NCBI GenBank assembly: GCA_900110975.1 | Contig: FOFK01000004.1 | Location: 130,684 to 194,683 of the forward strand | DNA: 64,000 nt | Direction: 5' to 3' | From: Lachnospiraceae bacterium RM5 | Lineage (GTDB): Bacteria > Bacillota > Clostridia > Lachnospirales > Lachnospiraceae | Part shown: one piece after another, positions 63,098-64,000 of the stretch | How the letters are laid out: every line of letters starts with the position of its first letter | Numbering within the stretch: position 1 is the stretch's first letter | The notes under the pieces: generated by a model | What the model was told of the DNA's origin: nothing | What the model saw: the letters and a program-made list of their open reading frames with translations, nothing else | Database searches by the model: none | Position numbers and translations under genes: made by a program

Positions 63098-63958
63098 ATG
63101 AGGCTGATAAATACTTCGTCAAAAATGCTTACTTCATTTGAAGCAGGACGTTTTGATATTGAAAAATGGAATAATTATATAGATGATGTAATACCGGGTG
63201 TAAGGCAGATTTGTACGGATGATATGCAGGAGTGTATAGAAGCCGGATTTTCCTGGCAGAAGGATTTTCTGCCTATTTTAGACAATGTATTTTTAAATCA
63301 CGAAATACGCAACAGAACTATTCTGGAATTTTGCAATATAACGGAAAATCTTGAAGAGAGGATAATGGAAGTATTCCATAAAGACGTAGAAGCAGATATT
63401 GTTCTTTACCTGGGACTTTGTAATGGAGCGGGATGGGCAGTTGAGATTTTAGACAGACAGGTTGTTTTACTTGGAATTGAAAAGATTATGGAACTTGGCT
63501 GGTTTGAAAAAGAAAAAATGACGGCTTTGATTCTTCATGAATTAGGACATATTTATCATAAGCAGCATGGATTATGGGATGAAAGGTCATATTCTTTGCC
63601 GGAACAATTTTTATGGCAGCTTTTTACAGAAGGAATTGCAATGGTTTTTGAACAGGAAATTGTTGGAAATCCGGAATTTTATCAGCAGGATGCTAACGGC
63701 TGGAAACAGTGGTGTGATAGTAATTTTGAATTAATAAGAGATTCATTTAACAGAGACATATATATCATGGATCATAAAAATCAGCGTTATTTTGGCGACT
63801 GGACCAGATTCGAAGGGTATGGTGATACGGGATACTATCTCGGAACTCGGTTTGTTCGTTATTTAATGAAAAATGAAACTTTTGATAATTTGATTTTATT
63901 TGATATTGAAAAGATAAAAGAAGGTTTTAGTAGATTCATGGCGGATTCAAGACTGTAG
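63098..63958 (+). CDS. Predicted zinc metallopeptidase-like protein (DUF2268-like)
   Basis: 286 residues, no signal peptide. HELGH (147-151) in ALILHELGHIYHKQHG and LFTEGIAMVFEQ with a further Glu form a zincin-like site resembling DUF2268-type predicted peptidases. Its ribosome site GGAGGA precedes ATG 63098, 28 bases after the lipoprotein stop, so it belongs to the same run of genes. Substrate unknown; it may work on the cytoplasmic side while the lipoprotein acts outside. Confidence 0.8.
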   Translation: MRLINTSSKMLTSFEAGRFDIEKWNNYIDDVIPGVRQICTDDMQECIEAGFSWQKDFLPILDNVFLNHEIRNRTILEFCNITENLEERIMEVFHKDVEADIVLYLGLCNGAGWAVEILDRQVVLLGIEKIMELGWFEKEKMTALILHELGHIYHKQHGLWDERSYSLPEQFLWQLFTEGIAMVFEQEIVGNPEFYQQDANGWKQWCDSNFELIRDSFNRDIYIMDHKNQRYFGDWTRFEGYGDTGYYLGTRFVRYLMKNETFDNLILFDIEKIKEGFSRFMADSRL

Positions 63959-63984
63959 ACGACTTTTTTGAAAGGAGCTTAATG

Positions 63985-64000
63985 ATGCGGTTAGCGGCTT
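63985..64000 (+). CDS. Start of a further gene, cut by the window edge
   Basis: AAAGGAG (63971-63977) is followed by two adjacent in-frame ATG codons (63982, 63985). The second has the better spacing and reads MRLAA before the end of the window. It would continue the same operon. Product cannot be judged. Confidence 0.5.

Overview
The window is AT-rich, Gram-positive-type DNA with strong AGGAGG ribosome binding sites and dense gene packing, most likely from a Lachnospiraceae-like Clostridia chromosome. The evidence is the Firmicutes order of the ribosomal superoperon, a zinc-type S14, a truA-rplM-rpsI cluster joined to an ECF transporter, a DUF6472-type protein, a TatD-associated radical SAM protein, and secreted proteins with family-25-type starch-binding modules. 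Species cannot be fixed from the sequence alone.

Layout. 0-8 kb: a membrane-anchored surface protein, an EF-G/TetM-like GTPase fused to a Rae1/YacP-type NYN nuclease, and a secreted papain-like protease carrying two starch-binding modules. 7.9-8.7 kb: non-coding tandem repeats. 8.7-28.7 kb: the S10-spc-alpha superoperon (rpsJ to rplQ with secY, adk, infA, rpoA), then a fused EcfA ATPase, EcfT, a small Cys protein, truA, rplM and rpsI. Four consensus-like promoters and several structured leaders are readable here. 28.7-35.6 kb: accessory DNA with two paralogous PD-(D/E)XK-type predicted nucleases, each directly downstream of a hairpin-repeat array (52 bp x 8; 53-54 bp x 12), and three genes between them (two GNAT acetyltransferase-type proteins and a radical SAM protein). 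35.6-43.8 kb: SulP anion transporter, YoaK-type membrane protein, CDF metal exporter with a structured leader, and a LysR regulator divergent from metE-metF.

43.8-50.4 kb: a defence-like island with a DUF4143 ATPase, a PLD-helicase-DUF3427 protein, a hipBA-type toxin-antitoxin pair and a Nudix hydrolase. The hipBA segment is bounded by a 42-bp imperfect direct repeat, which suggests it was inserted between helicase and Nudix. 50.4-55.5 kb: pyridoxal/pyridoxamine kinase, TatD-linked radical SAM, HD-GYP membrane protein, a 5'-truncated 2H phosphoesterase, a conserved Cys-rich protein and an Asp/Glu racemase-like protein. 55.6 kb to the end: a run of a J-domain-like TPR protein lacking HPD, an HscC-like Hsp70, a lipoprotein with HExxH, a second HExxH protein, and the start of another gene.

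The best candidates for undescribed biology are the array-linked nuclease pair, the GTPase-NYN fusion, the J-like/Hsp70/zincin run, and the hipBA insertion scar. All functions are inferred from motifs read by eye; no database search was run.
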